From: Aselliscus stoliczkanus
Lineage: Eukaryota > Chordata > Mammalia > Chiroptera > Hipposideridae
Length of the DNA: 64,000 nucleotides
Direction of reading: 5' to 3'
Assembly (NCBI GenBank): GCA_033961575.1
Contig: CM066729.1
Coordinates: 29,856,501 to 29,920,500, forward strand
This document shows, one piece after another, positions 11,737-23,050 of the stretch. The first letter of the stretch is position 1. The number at the start of each line of letters is the position of its first letter. Below the pieces are notes generated by a model. That model was not told the origin of the DNA and searched no databases. It worked only from the letters and a program-made list of their open reading frames with translations. Both the position numbers and the translations under genes were made by a program.

Positions 11737-12277
11737 TGAGGTGTGACAATTAAGTTCGCACGCAAGCTTTGTTGCAACGATGTTGCTAATCTTTTTAGAT
11801 ATCAGACAGATTCTTCATTATGAATTTGTACTAACTGGACAAACAGTTAACCAAGTTTACTATTTGGAAGTGCTGAAAAGACTGAGTGAAAAAGTTAGAC
11901 AACCTGAACTTTTCACCAACAACTCATGGCTCTTGCATCACGACAGTACACCAGCTCACATGGCACTGTCTGTGAGGGAGTCTTTAGACAGTAAACAGAT
12001 AACTGTATTGGAACACCTGGCCCCCAATGACTACTTTCTTTAGGAAATATTGAAAGGAAGACACTTGGATGGTATTCAGGACATCAAGGGTACGATGACA
12101 GCTGTGATCACCATTCCAGAAAGAGTTCCAAAATTGCTTTGCAGGGTGGACTAGGTGCTGGCCTCAGTGCATAGCTTCCCAAGGGGAGTACTTTGAAGGT
12201 GATCATAGTGATAGTCAGCAATGAGGTGTATAGCACTTTTTCTAGAATGAGTTTGTGAACTTAATTGTCAGACCACG
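11737..12277 (+). mobile_element. Mariner element, internally deleted (541 bp)
   Basis: Tc1/mariner element with TA dinucleotides at 11735-11736 and 12278-12279. The terminal inverted repeats (TIRs) carry TGACAATTAAGTTCG at the left and the complementary 'CGAACTTAATTGTCA'-like sequence at the right. The interior encodes the C-terminal half of a mariner transposase: an 87-codon frame at 11780-12043 contains 'NSWLLHHDSTPAHMAL', which holds the second catalytic Asp, and a degraded 'HLAPNDYFL' where the D34D third-Asp region lies. The DNA-binding domain and first catalytic Asp are missing, and stops interrupt the remainder, so no active enzyme can be made. The same internal deletion is present in the copy at 47913-48474. 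Confidence 0.92.
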
Positions 12278-12524
12278 TAATAAGCCAACAAAGTTTTAGA
12301 CATGACATGGTCTGGTAGAGCTTTTTTATTTCTTCTAATAAAATATATTAGGATTAATTCCATTTTGAATCTGCCTCAGATGCCATTGTCATGTTATTAC
12401 TATTATTATATTAATAGTTAGGACTTCTTATATTAATACCAATATTAAAATATAATAACTTTATATAACAGTATATAATAGTAATCACTAATACCTGTAT
12501 TTTATACATTATGGTATCTGTATC
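12278..12524. other. AT-rich unique sequence
   Basis: TA/ATT-rich low-complexity DNA following the mariner insertion. Confidence 0.5.
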
Positions 12525-12765
12525 TGCTAATCACCTGCCAGGTGCCAGACCTTGTATACGTTGTTTTAAGTCCTCACGACATCCATGCAAGATGGAAATT
12601 GTGCCATTTACAGATAAAGAAAGTGAGTGAGGCCGAAAGAGGTGTAGCAAGTTTTTAAGTGCCACACAGTTAGTAATTATCAAAGCTAGGGTTCAAAAAG
12701 AGTCTGGTCAGATGCCCAAACCCAAGCGCTGTTCCCTATATCCTGCTGCATCTCTTGTTTGGAAA
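12525..12765 (-). mobile_element. MIR-class repeat, antisense
   Basis: On the given strand: 'CCAGGTGCCAGACCTTG', 'AAGTCCTCACGACATCC', 'CCATTTACAGATAAAGAAAG', 'GCCACACAGTTAGTAA', 'AAGCTAGGGTTCAAA'. This is the mirror order of a sense MIR. Confidence 0.8.
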
Positions 12766-13127
12766 GTGGACCACACTCTAGAAAAAGATGTTATTGCTGG
12801 AAAACAGGAAAGAATTCAAGGATGCACTGAAAAAGCCAAGCAAGTAGTGGGTTTCTTACAAGAAATAGGATAGTAACCTCCCAAGATGGGGGGAGTGGGA
12901 AGGCCAGAAGGGCAACTTCTCTGAAGAACAAAGGGGCTTAGGAATGTATTACCCTCAGTATGAGAGCACAGAACACTCAAAATTTAAAGGTGGCGTTATA
13001 GGCATTCCCAGGCGGGTCCTTACTTACCCCTTCTTCACACTGGGAGGTGGGATTCTCTTATCCTTATTTGGCTCTAGTCAGAACTGTGATGGTAGTACAG
13101 GGAGTGGAGATTTTCCCTGCCTTTACT
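12766..13127. other. Unique sequence
   Basis: No gene or assigned repeat recognised. Confidence 0.5.
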
Positions 13128-13165
13128 GCTAATAACATTGTAATCCATTGCCGTTAGCTAAGGTT
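13128..13165 (+). repeat. Dispersed 38-bp repeat, copy 2
   Basis: Same-orientation partner of 11511-11548, with 'CCATTGCCGTTAGCTAAGG' replacing 'CCATTACTGTTAGGTAAGG'. The sequence after it does not match the flank of copy 1. Confidence 0.7.
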
Positions 13166-13849
13166 CACCTTGAGGGGCAAGATGGCATCCTGGGTCTGCT
13201 CTTGGCCACCAAACTCTAGTTCTGGCCAGTCCAGTAGCTGTACCTTTTCTTAAGAATGAATTAATCTACTCTTTTTGTCTCCCCTCACCTCCTTCTTCCT
13301 TTCTTTCGCCTGTCTCCCTGCAGCCCTATTTTTTCTGCCTACGGTAACGACTGTTGTATATGGAATAGCAGCAGTTTATAACAGAGCTCTTTAGCTGTTG
13401 CTGTTTTCATCTCTGTTAATGCTATAAATGTGCCAAATACAAATGTGGGCAAATTTTACCTACCTCATGAACTACATTACAAGGAGATGCTTAATTTACT
13501 ATGAGTTGTTTATGAGTGCTCTGGAGCAAGGTGAATCATTTAAGGCAGTTTATTTTCACCGTTACACAGGGGTGGATTAATAAAATATAAACAGAATTTC
13601 AAGCAAACAGCTGGCACTAGGTGGACATAACAAATTATGAGTGATAGGAGAGCTGACCTTTGAGCTTAGAGAGCCCTAATTCCTGTTTGTATTCTAATGC
13701 AGATATCACTGACTTGTATTTCACAAGACCAACATTTTAGTAAATATAAAGATTTTTGTTTTAGAAAATCTGAATTGAACCTTGTTTACTATGGGTTTGC
13801 TTTCTTCCTAATTCTTTTTTTTAACTATACTAATTAATATATTATTTGT
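13166..13849. other. Unique sequence, candidate conserved block
   Basis: About 13380-13700 is repeat-free with homeodomain/POU-like cores such as 'GATTAATAAAAT'. No coding frame. Function is not shown by sequence alone. Confidence 0.35.
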
Positions 13850-13880
13850 ATATGTATCTATTATACATATATATATATAT

Positions 13881-13915
<35 letters not shown>

Positions 13916-13935
13916 TATATGCACATACATACTTA
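13850..13935. repeat. (TA)n-rich tract
   Basis: Alternating TA with TATG interruptions. It served as the TA-rich target for the adjacent mariner MITE. Confidence 0.95.
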
Positions 13936-14149
13936 CAAAGGGTGCCAAAAAATATATACACATTTTTAAGGAAGGAAAAACTATTAAAATTGTAATATAT
14001 ACAGATAACAAAAGATGAATACAAATCTGCAATTACAAGAGGTGCTCAGAGTGGTTACCATCAGCATCCAGACACTTCTGATTACGGCAAACTACTGCTT
14101 AAGCAGTGCTGCCCAAAGTGTCCACTTGTATACATTTTTTTGGCATCCC

Positions 14150-14152
<3 letters not shown>
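13936..14152 (-). mobile_element. Mariner-type MITE with 'GGTGCCAAAAAA' TIRs
   Basis: The TIRs are 'GGGTGCCAAAAAATATATAC' at the left and the complement of 'GTATACATTTTTTTGGCATC' at the right, beside a TA at 13934-13935. Read on the minus strand, the interior keeps a mariner transposase C-terminus: 'TGTCTGGATGCTGATGGTAA' translates as Cys-Leu-Asp-Ala-Asp-Gly-Asn and is followed by a His-Ser-Glu-His-Leu-Leu equivalent. All catalytic residues are missing. It shares internal sequence with 59613-59734 in the opposite orientation. Confidence 0.85.

Positions 14153-14193
<41 letters not shown>
14153..14193. repeat. (TG)20 microsatellite
   Basis: A pure TG run directly abutting the right TIR of the MITE. 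Confidence 0.97.
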
Positions 14194-14196
<3 letters not shown>

Positions 14197-15839
14197 GTTT
14201 GTTCTTTTAAGTTTTCTTTGAACTGGTCTTAACATGTTATTGATTGCCTTATTAACTTGTGAGTTGAAAGCAATCTTTGACATAATATGGTCATTTTATA
14301 TCATTGCTCGAAAGCCAGGATTGTACCTTTTTCAAAATTATACATCAGCAAAATATTAAAGTAGCTGCTATTTATGAGACAAGAAGTTCTGTACTGCATG
14401 GTATTTGCTATGGGTTTAGCCATTTGTTCTTATTCAAAATCAAAATAAATTTTACTATGCTATGGACAAGATTAAGGTTTTATTTGGTGATAGCATTGGA
14501 TTCCATGTTGGAACAAGAATGAGGCTTATCGGTTGTGCATTAAAACAAGGCGAGCCAGAGAACATTTCCTAGAGGCTCTAAATCGTTTTATCCCACAGTT
14601 CTACAATACAGACTTGACATGAAATTTATGCTAAAGAAGGAGATGTGAACACTGAAAAAGTGAGACCTTGTTGTGAACTCATTAAAACAAACAAACAAAC
14701 TAGCTCTTGTGATAATTTAAATAGTAGGAGTGGCCCTTGAAAGATTTAAAAATACCTTTTAAAAAAAATACCTTAACCTCTTATTCCCTTTTGGCAAGGT
14801 AAAATGCATCACGGGTATTAAATTTCAACAAAATAGAGTTGTGCCCTGTCCTAATCCATTTTGCCACATGTGGGCTGCCAGCACTGTATTTGTTGAGGTA
14901 GAGGTGAAGACAATAGTATGGACTTTGTCATGCTGCCAGCTCATTCTTCTTGCAGTATATGTATTGCCTCGGGGAGGGGGGGAAAATCACGGTGCTTAAG
15001 AAAGGAAAAAAAAAACAACAGAAGAGAGAATTCAATCTATAGAGCTCTGTGAAGTACCACTTGTTTCTTCCCTTCATACAATCAGTTAATCACCTTATAA
15101 AATGCCGAAATCATCAGAGCCTGAGCTGGAACAGCGAATTCATGTTTTTTTCCCTCTCCTCTAAATGTCTCCTTTTCAGCTATATAGTATTTTATGAAAA
15201 ATTGATGTCTTGCTAGTCAACATGATGAATGTTGGGACATGCGGGGAATAGTTTAAAGAGTTTGTTTTAACAGTTATGCATTTAAATTGTCCCATTATAG
15301 TGGACATGTTTCCTCTGCTAACAAAAAATCAGTTCTTAAAGGTCCAGTTCCCCTAGAATATTTTTTGGTGCTTTCAATCATTTTGATAGCAATCCTGATG
15401 AATTCATGAATTAAAATTATTTCATCCAAATGTTAGATTTCAAGGCGGCAGTTCGGGGCCTCTTTTTCTTTTATTGCAGGGCCTTAATACATAATATAGA
15501 AGACATTTAGAGTTTAAAAATATAATGCATTATCTAAGGAGAACCTTTAGATAGCTGGGCTCAGTGAGGCATTTGTCTGAAAGCAATTAAGTTGTGCAAT
15601 GTGAATTGGTATAAAAGTCGTTCTGCAACTCTATGTCGTCTTGTTTAAGTCCAGTTCTAAGTCAAGGTCCTAGACTCATAGTAGATACATGATAAATATT
15701 TATTGAACAGATGAGCACATAGAAAGCATCAACCATTACTCTATTTCATCAATGGGAGAACAAAGGTAAATTGTCTTTTTCTTTCCCTTTGTCCTTTTTT
15801 TACTTACTCCCAAATCATAGATTTATAAAATAAATATAG
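14194..15839. other. Unique sequence with candidate conserved non-coding DNA
   Basis: No coding gene or recognised repeat across about 15080-15620. That stretch has several homeobox/POU-like motifs, for example 'TTATGCATTTAAATTG' and 'GATGAATTCATGAATTAAAA'. An (AAAC)n stretch lies near 14685-14700. At 15640-15720 a short MIR/L2-like end 'GATAAATATTTATTGAACAG' appears. Confidence 0.4.
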
Positions 15840-16000
15840 CTAGACCATAAGAGCCGATAAAGCCAATTTGTACATTTGATAGATGGAGCAACAGAGGCCT
15901 AAAGGTTTGAAGTGGCTTGCCCATAGCTGCACAGCAAGTTCATAGCACGACAGACAGGTTGCAAATTCAGCCCGTCCAGCTGTAAAGCCCATGGCCCATC
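15840..16000 (-). mobile_element. MIR-class fragment, antisense
   Basis: 'GATGGAGCAACAGAGGCC', 'GTGGCTTGCCCATAGCTGCA' and 'CAGCAAGTTCATAGCACG' follow the antisense MIR order. Confidence 0.7.
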
Positions 16001-17129
16001 CATTGTGCCCGCTTGCCTTTCAGGTGTGTTTCCATAATACCGGTAAAGAGTAAACTGAGGCGGGTAACCTGGCCAGGACTTTTGGCTTCTCCTCTCTGGG
16101 GGAAGAAGAGAGAGCTCCCAAAAGACCTTTTGGTGTTTCCTTTAAGTGTCCATACCTTTGGAAGCGCCTTAAAGCTGGTACACATCTCCTTGGCTACCTG
16201 ACATGAGCTCTTACCTATTGTGGTTCATAGCAGGCATGGTAAGACCTCAACAAATCAGAATAAGGGGCAACATAGAGGAGTTAGTGCCTGAAGTAATGTT
16301 CTAATAAACACAGGTAAACATGAATGAAATGTAAGAAAATGTCCTTGCCAGAACCATTCTCAAGGAATTCTACTGTTACCAGTTAGCTCAGGCTTCAGGA
16401 GCCATGATGAAGGTTCTAGTAGGCTGGGGTCCTCATGGTGAAGTCTTAAGTTGGAGAATGAAATGACTGATTGGCTCTTTTGGAAACAGTGACTTTGGAA
16501 GAGTAGATCTGGCAGTAGAGTGGTAGCATATGTTAGCCTAAAAATAAAAAAGGCCTTTCAAATGAACGGCAACAAGCATTTATTTGAGATCAAAGAATAG
16601 CTGTTTGGGATGCACTGACTCAAGCAGAAATCCAAATAGTGTTCTGATTAGGAAACAAAGGCAATGGGTATTTATGAGAAAGAGAAGAGGAACAATTACA
16701 TCATTGAACGAAGGCATTTCTATTGGCTCAGATAACATAACATAGTGACACTGATTCTGAACAGTTTTTGGTGTGTTTTTTTTAATTTTCAGACCACTGG
16801 TCATCAGTCTCAGAGTCATAATAAATGCTTTCTTGTTACCTTTGCAAACAGTTCTTTGGAGTCCAATGTTGCTTAAGGCCCAGTCCAAAGGTTATTTTAC
16901 CCTGTGTTAACATTCCAAAAGTTTGAGTCGTAAGACATGCAAGGCAGTTCCTCTGGAGTGGCAGCTCTGGCTCCCTTTTAAAGTAGCTCCATTTATTTGT
17001 TTGTTTGTCTGTCACATGGATGCAGGGAGAACCATTAGGAGGCAGCCGCTGTGATCCAGATGGTGTCTATAGGTGACGCCAGCTCCCAAGTAATAGAAAT
17101 GCAAAAAAGCAAAAGGATCTGAGAGGAGA
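16001..17129. other. Unique or unassigned sequence
   Basis: No coding gene. 16565-16900 has the look of a decayed LTR or transposon, but I could not place it in a family. Confidence 0.45.
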
Positions 17130-17400
17130 CATAGCAAATAGTACCCATCTCTTGGGAATAGATGAGTGCAGACTCTGGACTTCCAGGTCTTCCCCCATCC
17201 TGTTATCTCTGTGACTCTGGGCCAGTTCCTTAATTTCTCCAAAGCTTGGAGGCCTCATTTATTAAATGAACACAAGAGTAAGAATAGTACCTGCCTAATA
17301 GAGCTGCTATAAGGGTCAGAAGGTGTTATGCATACAAACCGCCTCACCCTGTGCCTGACACAGATGAGGGCTCAGTGAATGCTGGTGACCACAGCCCTTG
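17130..17400 (+). mobile_element. MIR SINE, near full length
   Basis: Contains 'GTGACTCTGGGCCAGTTCC', 'CTCATTTATTAAATGAACAC', 'AGTACCTGCCTAATAGAGCT' and the tail 'GGGCTCAGTGAATGCTGG'. Confidence 0.88.
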
Positions 17401-18429
17401 TCCTACAGTGTTTCATTCACCCTTCTCTGCTCCGCCACTGACAGCAAGCGATGAGAAGGCTTGGCATGTTAGATATTCATCCTAGTATCTCCATACTTCA
17501 TAACACCACATAAATAAGTGAACAGAATGTAATTCCACTCAATTCAGTAAATATCCAGAATTCTGGTATATGCTGAGCTCTGCATTTGGTGGTGCGACGT
17601 TGTGGAAAAAACGTGAGCCCACCTTTTAAGTGATCTAGAATAAGTGCAGCGTAATTCAGCGTAAATAACGTTGAAAGACATTTATTTGTTGAATTGAATA
17701 ATTTTAGATAATACTAGTAAAAATAGGTATAACTTTTCCCCACTTGTTATATCCCTGGTACATACATAGCTTCATTTCATCCTCACACCAACCCCTAGGT
17801 GATGGATATTATTTTTATCCCTATCTAAGAAAAATATAGGTAGCGCTGAACATGACACATTCCCTGACCTCATTCTTGAGTATGTCTAAATAATTTTATG
17901 GAAAATGGCACTTTGAGAAAAGGTACTTGTATAAACAATCTTTTTCCAAGTCATGAACATTGTATCCCCTCTCTAGCCCTCAGTTTCCTCAAGTGCAAAA
18001 TGAGGGATTTGACCTGGGAACCTCCCGAGGCCTCTTCTAGCTCTGAAATCCTATGACCCATCGTCACTGTATCAGGTTGGTGTGAAGGGCAATACCTTTC
18101 TTTATTCAACTTTTCTATTCTTAATATTAGAAATGTAATTCAATCTCAAAGCCACACATTTGATATTTTTCCATACTCTGAATACAAATCAAAAGGTTAA
18201 ACACATAAATCAACTGAGGAGCTAATCAGGAAGTGTGGTTATACACCCAACATAAACAAACCTTTCCACTCACCTCCTCTAGAAGCTACACCAAAAAAGA
18301 CTGTTCTTTGCAGGCCTTATGTAAATCAACACCCCAGAGAAACCACGCAGTGGCATGGCACCATGGTTAAAGGAGAATTTATTTTCCTTTTTATTATTCT
18401 TGGATATGAAATGGAGGAATAGACTCCAG
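17401..18429. other. Unique sequence with short MIR-like pieces
   Basis: Antisense MIR-like 'CATCCTCACACCAACCCC' lies at about 17779-17796. Sense MIR-like 'CAGTTTCCTCAAGTGCAAAA' lies at about 17981-18000. No gene. Confidence 0.5.
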
Positions 18430-18560
18430 AGATGACCCTCCTATGCCCTATCCTAGAGATAGAATTGCTAGGTCAAAGGACAAGTGCATTTTAAGTTTTG
18501 CTAGCGATTGTCACAAAAACTTGTTTCTAAGAGTGTCTGTGCCAGGTCTTGATTTTATTT
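18430..18560 (-). mobile_element. Old L1 fragment, antisense
   Basis: 'TAGAATTGCTAGGTCAAAGG' is the antisense L1 ORF2 landmark. Flanks are strongly diverged. Confidence 0.65.
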
Positions 18561-18959
18561 TAATCACGAGAAAACTCTAGCCTCTTCTAGAGTAATGAAT
18601 CTTTTTGAAAGAATATTATAGGAATTTTATATTTATTAACTTCTAAATTTTATTAACTTTAGCTTATAAGCTGTACCTTCAAGTTATACAAAATGTTGAC
18701 TATTACCATTATTATTTATGTTTTGATATATAGAGCTTTCTCTTTATTTTCTTTCCCTTTTTTTTTTTAAACATACAAGAATATATATCCTCAAGGTCAG
18801 ACTTCATTTGCTCAGCATGTCTGGCTGGGCAAATTCCCATATAGGTCTGGGAGCCCAAGGCTGCAGTTCTAAGATGGTGACAGCATGGAGGCTCAGGGGA
18901 AGCTGATGGTAGAACTCAGTGGCCACAACACTGCATCTCTCTCTGTGAGGGTCTCATCT
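18561..18959. other. Unique AT-rich sequence
   Basis: Nothing recognised. Confidence 0.5.
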
Positions 18960-19140
18960 ATTTGGTGTTAGGCAATGGAAACAATGAGGGCTTTGGAGCT
19001 TACCCAAATTTGACTTAAATCTGGGTTTCACCATTGTGCACTATGTGAATTTGGGCATTTTCTATAAATCCATGGGCCTCAGTTTCCTCACCAACAGAAG
19101 TTCATCAAGAAGATGGTGATACATACATTTGTCATTTTGT
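18960..19140 (+). mobile_element. MIR SINE fragment
   Basis: 'GAATTTGGGCATTTTC' and 'GGGCCTCAGTTTCCTCACC' in MIR order. Confidence 0.8.
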
Positions 19141-19234
19141 GAAATCTAGCTCACTTCTCATTTAGTATATTGTGGCCTGGGAACAAACAAAAACATGAGG
19201 CAGCCCCTGGGCAACTCACACGACAGCGATGAGG

Positions 19235-19440
19235 AAGCAAACAAGTCGAGAGAGCACCACAGATCTGAACTAAAAAGCTCCACATGCCTCTTACTGCCGA
19301 GTGACCCTGAGTGTGGTCAGTTAATCTCCCTGCGCTTTTTCCCTCTGTTATAAATGGAAATATGGACCCGACCTTGCAGGGCAGATGTGAAGCACCTAGC
19401 ACAGGGCCTGGCACACAGTAGGTACTCAGTAGTGGTACTT
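19235..19440 (+). mobile_element. MIR SINE fragment
   Basis: 'GAGTGACCCTGAGTGTGGTC' is followed by the MIR 3' region 'GCACCTAGCACAGGGCCTGG' and 'CACACAGTAGGTACTCAGTA'. It lies close behind another sense MIR but is a separate copy. Confidence 0.85.
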
Positions 19441-20869
19441 AGTACTTTTATTTGTGTGACTTTCATGATCATAAATGAGTGGTTGCTACTTCCCCTCATT
19501 GTTTCCTCGTACAGTATTTTATCCACTTTAGGGAGCTCATTCTTCACATTTTTACATCTCTGAAAATGCTCTGTGGCTTAATATCAATGCCATTTTGTAA
19601 GAGCCAGGCTGCTGTCCTAGTGTAACTGACTTGCCTGTGTGTGGGGGAACATGGTGACAGGAATGGGCAACTCCAACCCCTCAATGTCTCACTTGAGAGA
19701 CCATGTAAGGACCATTTGAGGGACTAGGATTCCCATTTACTGCCTGAAAACTGGTTATTTCCTCAAGTGCTATGACTATTACCATCGGTTACACCCAGCA
19801 TTCATTAAGCACCCAGCAGATGAAGGAATCTGGGCTAAGACCCAGAAACACAAAGCCCTTGAGGTCTTACAGCATCACTAGGGAAATAGGGCACAGACAC
19901 AAAACATAATTAACTGTACAAGGCAATCTGTGGCTGGTGCCCAGAAATAGTGCAGACACTATATAAATGCTTCAGGGGGCAAAGCCGGGAGGCTGAGGAT
20001 TCAGAAACAGCCTCACAAAGAAGAAAATAATCATGAAGCATTAAAATGAGAATAGGATTGAGGGAAGAAGGGGGTGGGTCTCTGTGGCATAGGGAATGGC
20101 AGGAACAATGTAGGCCCTGGGAAAACCCCAAAGGGTCTAAAAAAATAATGTAAGTTGTGTCTTTAGGCTAAAGCATCAGGTGAAAGGAAGGAGGAAATAG
20201 TGTGGTAAATAAGGAAGGTGGGAGACTTACATGCAGGCTAGATCATGACCTCAAAGTCGCATTGTATGTCCCTCATTATTTTAATTCATAAGTTAATGAT
20301 GTGGATGCTCTTGGATGATTGCCATGTAGGCCATTGAGAATAGGAGGGAAATGTCTTCTTCATGCATGATTTGATCTGATTGTTCAGAACTAGAAGAAGT
20401 CTCAAAAGACAATTTGTCCTGCTATCTGACTATTACTGGAAGAAATGGTATAATTATCAACCACTCAGAAATGGAGATCATTATTTTTGGCAGATGTCCT
20501 TTAAATGTAATTGGTTAAGTTTAACAACCTCAGGAAGCAAGACAATTCATTTGGTTATGGGAAGCTTTATTGGGATCTTTTTGTGGCAGTGGGCCACACC
20601 TGCTTTGACGATCACACGAGGCTGTATCATCCTGGCCATATGGTGTCTAACTTTTCAGATGTAAGCAATTATTTGTTTATGTAGTAGATCCAGGCCCTTT
20701 CTTAAGACAACCCTACTCATGCTAAAAAAGCGGGCCCATTGATCCAAGCAAGAGCCTCACCTCATTTAAGGTCCCTCAATGTCCATCAACAAGGGACCTC
20801 ACCTTTTCAGTGAGATCTGAGATTTAGACCAATCCATTGAAAATTGCAACCTGAAATTCCTACCATGGT
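19441..20869. other. Unique or unassigned sequence
   Basis: 19790-20130 resembles an old mammalian interspersed repeat ('CATTCATTAAGCACCCAGC' start). The frame at 20380-20664 encodes no recognisable domain and is probably chance. Confidence 0.45.
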
Positions 20870-21075
20870 CTCTAGTATCCTTTTTCTGTATTTTCCTATA
20901 GAATTTGTCACCTTCTAACATGTTTCCTTAATTTATTGTTTGTTGTATGCCTTACCTGGGTGAAATGAATGATTCAAAAGGGTAGGGATTTTAGTCTGCT
21001 CTGTTTATTACTGTATCATGGGAGACTACAACAGTGCCTGAAGTCTGAAAACTTCAAGTATTTGAAGAACTGTTA
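20870..21075 (+). mobile_element. LINE-2 3' fragment
   Basis: 'TAATTTATTGTTTGTTGTAT', 'GGTAGGGATTTTAGTCTGCT' and 'ACAACAGTGCCTGAAG' match the L2 3' landmark order with divergence. Confidence 0.7.
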
Positions 21076-21453
21076 CTTGCATGAGTGAGCTCAGCAACAG
21101 GAAGCCTGGGGTGTTGTGGAGAAGACTGTGTCACACACTCCGGGGATCAGTGAGTGCCACATCTGGTTCTGTGGCTTCATCATTTTTGTTTTTATTCTTG
21201 GAGTCTGTGATTTTATATTATTAAAAGAAAAATTAAACATTGGTTGAGATGTGACACACACAGAGCAATGTGTCATCAGATATGTCTGATAACACCAGGT
21301 CAGGCCTTTTTACTTGCTAAATATCCAGGATGGAGTTTTGATTTATAAAAGCCAACAGAGAAGGGCCTAAGTATATTCTTATACCTCTCATTTACGAAAA
21401 CTGACTCAGCCTCTGCTCTTAACCACTGGAATTTGGGATTAAGATTGTATATA

Positions 21454-21821
21454 TTGTCAGCTCTCCATTTCCATGGGCTCTGTAGTCATGGATTTAACAT
21501 ACTGAAGATTGGAAATTTTCAGGGGAAAAAATGTTAGTTCATTGCCAACATGTACTATGTAGTCAGACCTACAGTGGTTGTATCTGTACTGAGATATACA
21601 GATTTTATTTCTTGTCCTTATTCCCTAAACAATACAGTATAGCAACTATTTACATAACATTTACATTGTATTAGATATTATAAGTAATCTAGAGATGATT
21701 GAAAGTATATGAGAGGATGTGTGTAGGTTATATGCAAATACTATACCATTTTATAAAACAGACTTGAGCATCTATGGATTTTGGTATCTGAGGGATACCA
21801 TGGGTACTGAAGGATGACTGT
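21454..21821 (+). mobile_element. Tigger-group (Tc1/mariner superfamily) non-autonomous transposon
   Basis: The terminus 'TTGTCAGCTCTCCATTTCC' faces 'ACTGAAGGATGACTGT' at the other end. The interior carries 'CCCTAAACAATACAGTATA', 'AACATTTACATTGTATTAG' and 'GTAATCTAGAGATGATT'. This is the well-known pogo/Tigger-derived mammalian element. It is non-coding. Confidence 0.92.
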
Positions 21822-22544
21822 AACTGACAAAATAATCAAATTCGATATGCTAGTTCATTACCGGATTTCAGCTTTTACAAGAAATTCCTAACTCACCACC
21901 ATTAATTAAATTCACATTAAACCCACTGTATGCTCCTCTCAAGCCCTTCAAGGGCACTAGTAAACCACATTGCAACTTTATCAGTATGATGACACTTCAA
22001 AGAGGAGCTCATGATGAAAAGTAAGTTCATTGAAGAAAAAATTTTCCAATGTTAGTTGTCTCCTTAGCATGAATGCCATATCTATTGGTGAGATCGCATT
22101 ATATTTTATTAGTTGCTGAATTTAAACTCTAAGGGTCATATTCAGCATCTGCTACATGTGGTGAAAACATTCTGTAGACCTCTTACTTGGTATGGCTCTC
22201 AGTCTAGCACATGTGGACAGTACTACATGCCAAGCAGAAATCTGAGGGTGCCTTGTTGTATTTCATTGTCAGATTGCTAGGTGGGGAGTGGAAAGGGTGG
22301 GAGCATACCACATATTTCACCTCTGACTTAAATTTTTAGAGTACTCCTCTAATTTCACAAAAAGTATTACAGTTTATATTATTTTTGCCAGATACATCTA
22401 GCAAATGCTTTGCTGTGCTAAGCAAGGTATAGGCCAGAAATTAGGGGCACCTGGCACCTCAAAATACAACTAACCTAATACTGGTGGATTAATTTGTTGT
22501 TGTTGTTGTTTTTAATCTCACATCAAAAATTGTTCTTTAAAAAG
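21822..22544. other. Unique sequence
   Basis: No gene or assigned repeat. A short (TTG)n run lies near 22495-22510. Confidence 0.5.
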
Positions 22545-23050
22545 CTTACAGCTCAATGAGTTCTCATGACCTGAACACACCTATGTGACAATATCCAGCT
22601 TCAGATTCAGAACATTGTCAGAAACTCAGAAGCATCCCCGTGTGATCCCTCCCAATCACTACCCATTCTCCAAGGGTCATCACTATCCTGACTAGTAACA
22701 GCATGGATTAGTTCTCCTTGCTTTGTGTTCTTCATAAAAATAGAATCATAAGTATGTATTCTTTGGTGTTGGCGTCTTTCAATTTTTTTATATTGGTAAT
22801 ATATATTTTTTCTTTGGATTTGGTTATAGATCATTCATTCTCATTGCTGTATAGTAGACCATTGTGTGACTATTACCACAATTTATTGATCATATCAATA
22901 AATTCCTTGATAGGAATTTTGGAAGTTTCCAGTGTAGGGCTATTGCAAATAATGTTGCCATGAACATTCCAGTGCATGGACTATGGTAGAAATAAACATG
23001 TAGGCATTTCTGTTAGTTGTATACCTAAGAGTAGAATTTCAGGTTCTAAT
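22545..23050 (-). mobile_element. Old L1 (ORF2 end/3'UTR), antisense
   Basis: 'TCATTCTCATTGCTGTATAG', 'GGGCTATTGCAAATAATGTT', 'GCCATGAACATTCCAGTGC' and 'CCTAAGAGTAGAATTTC' are antisense L1 ORF2 landmarks. Frames are broken. Confidence 0.85.
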
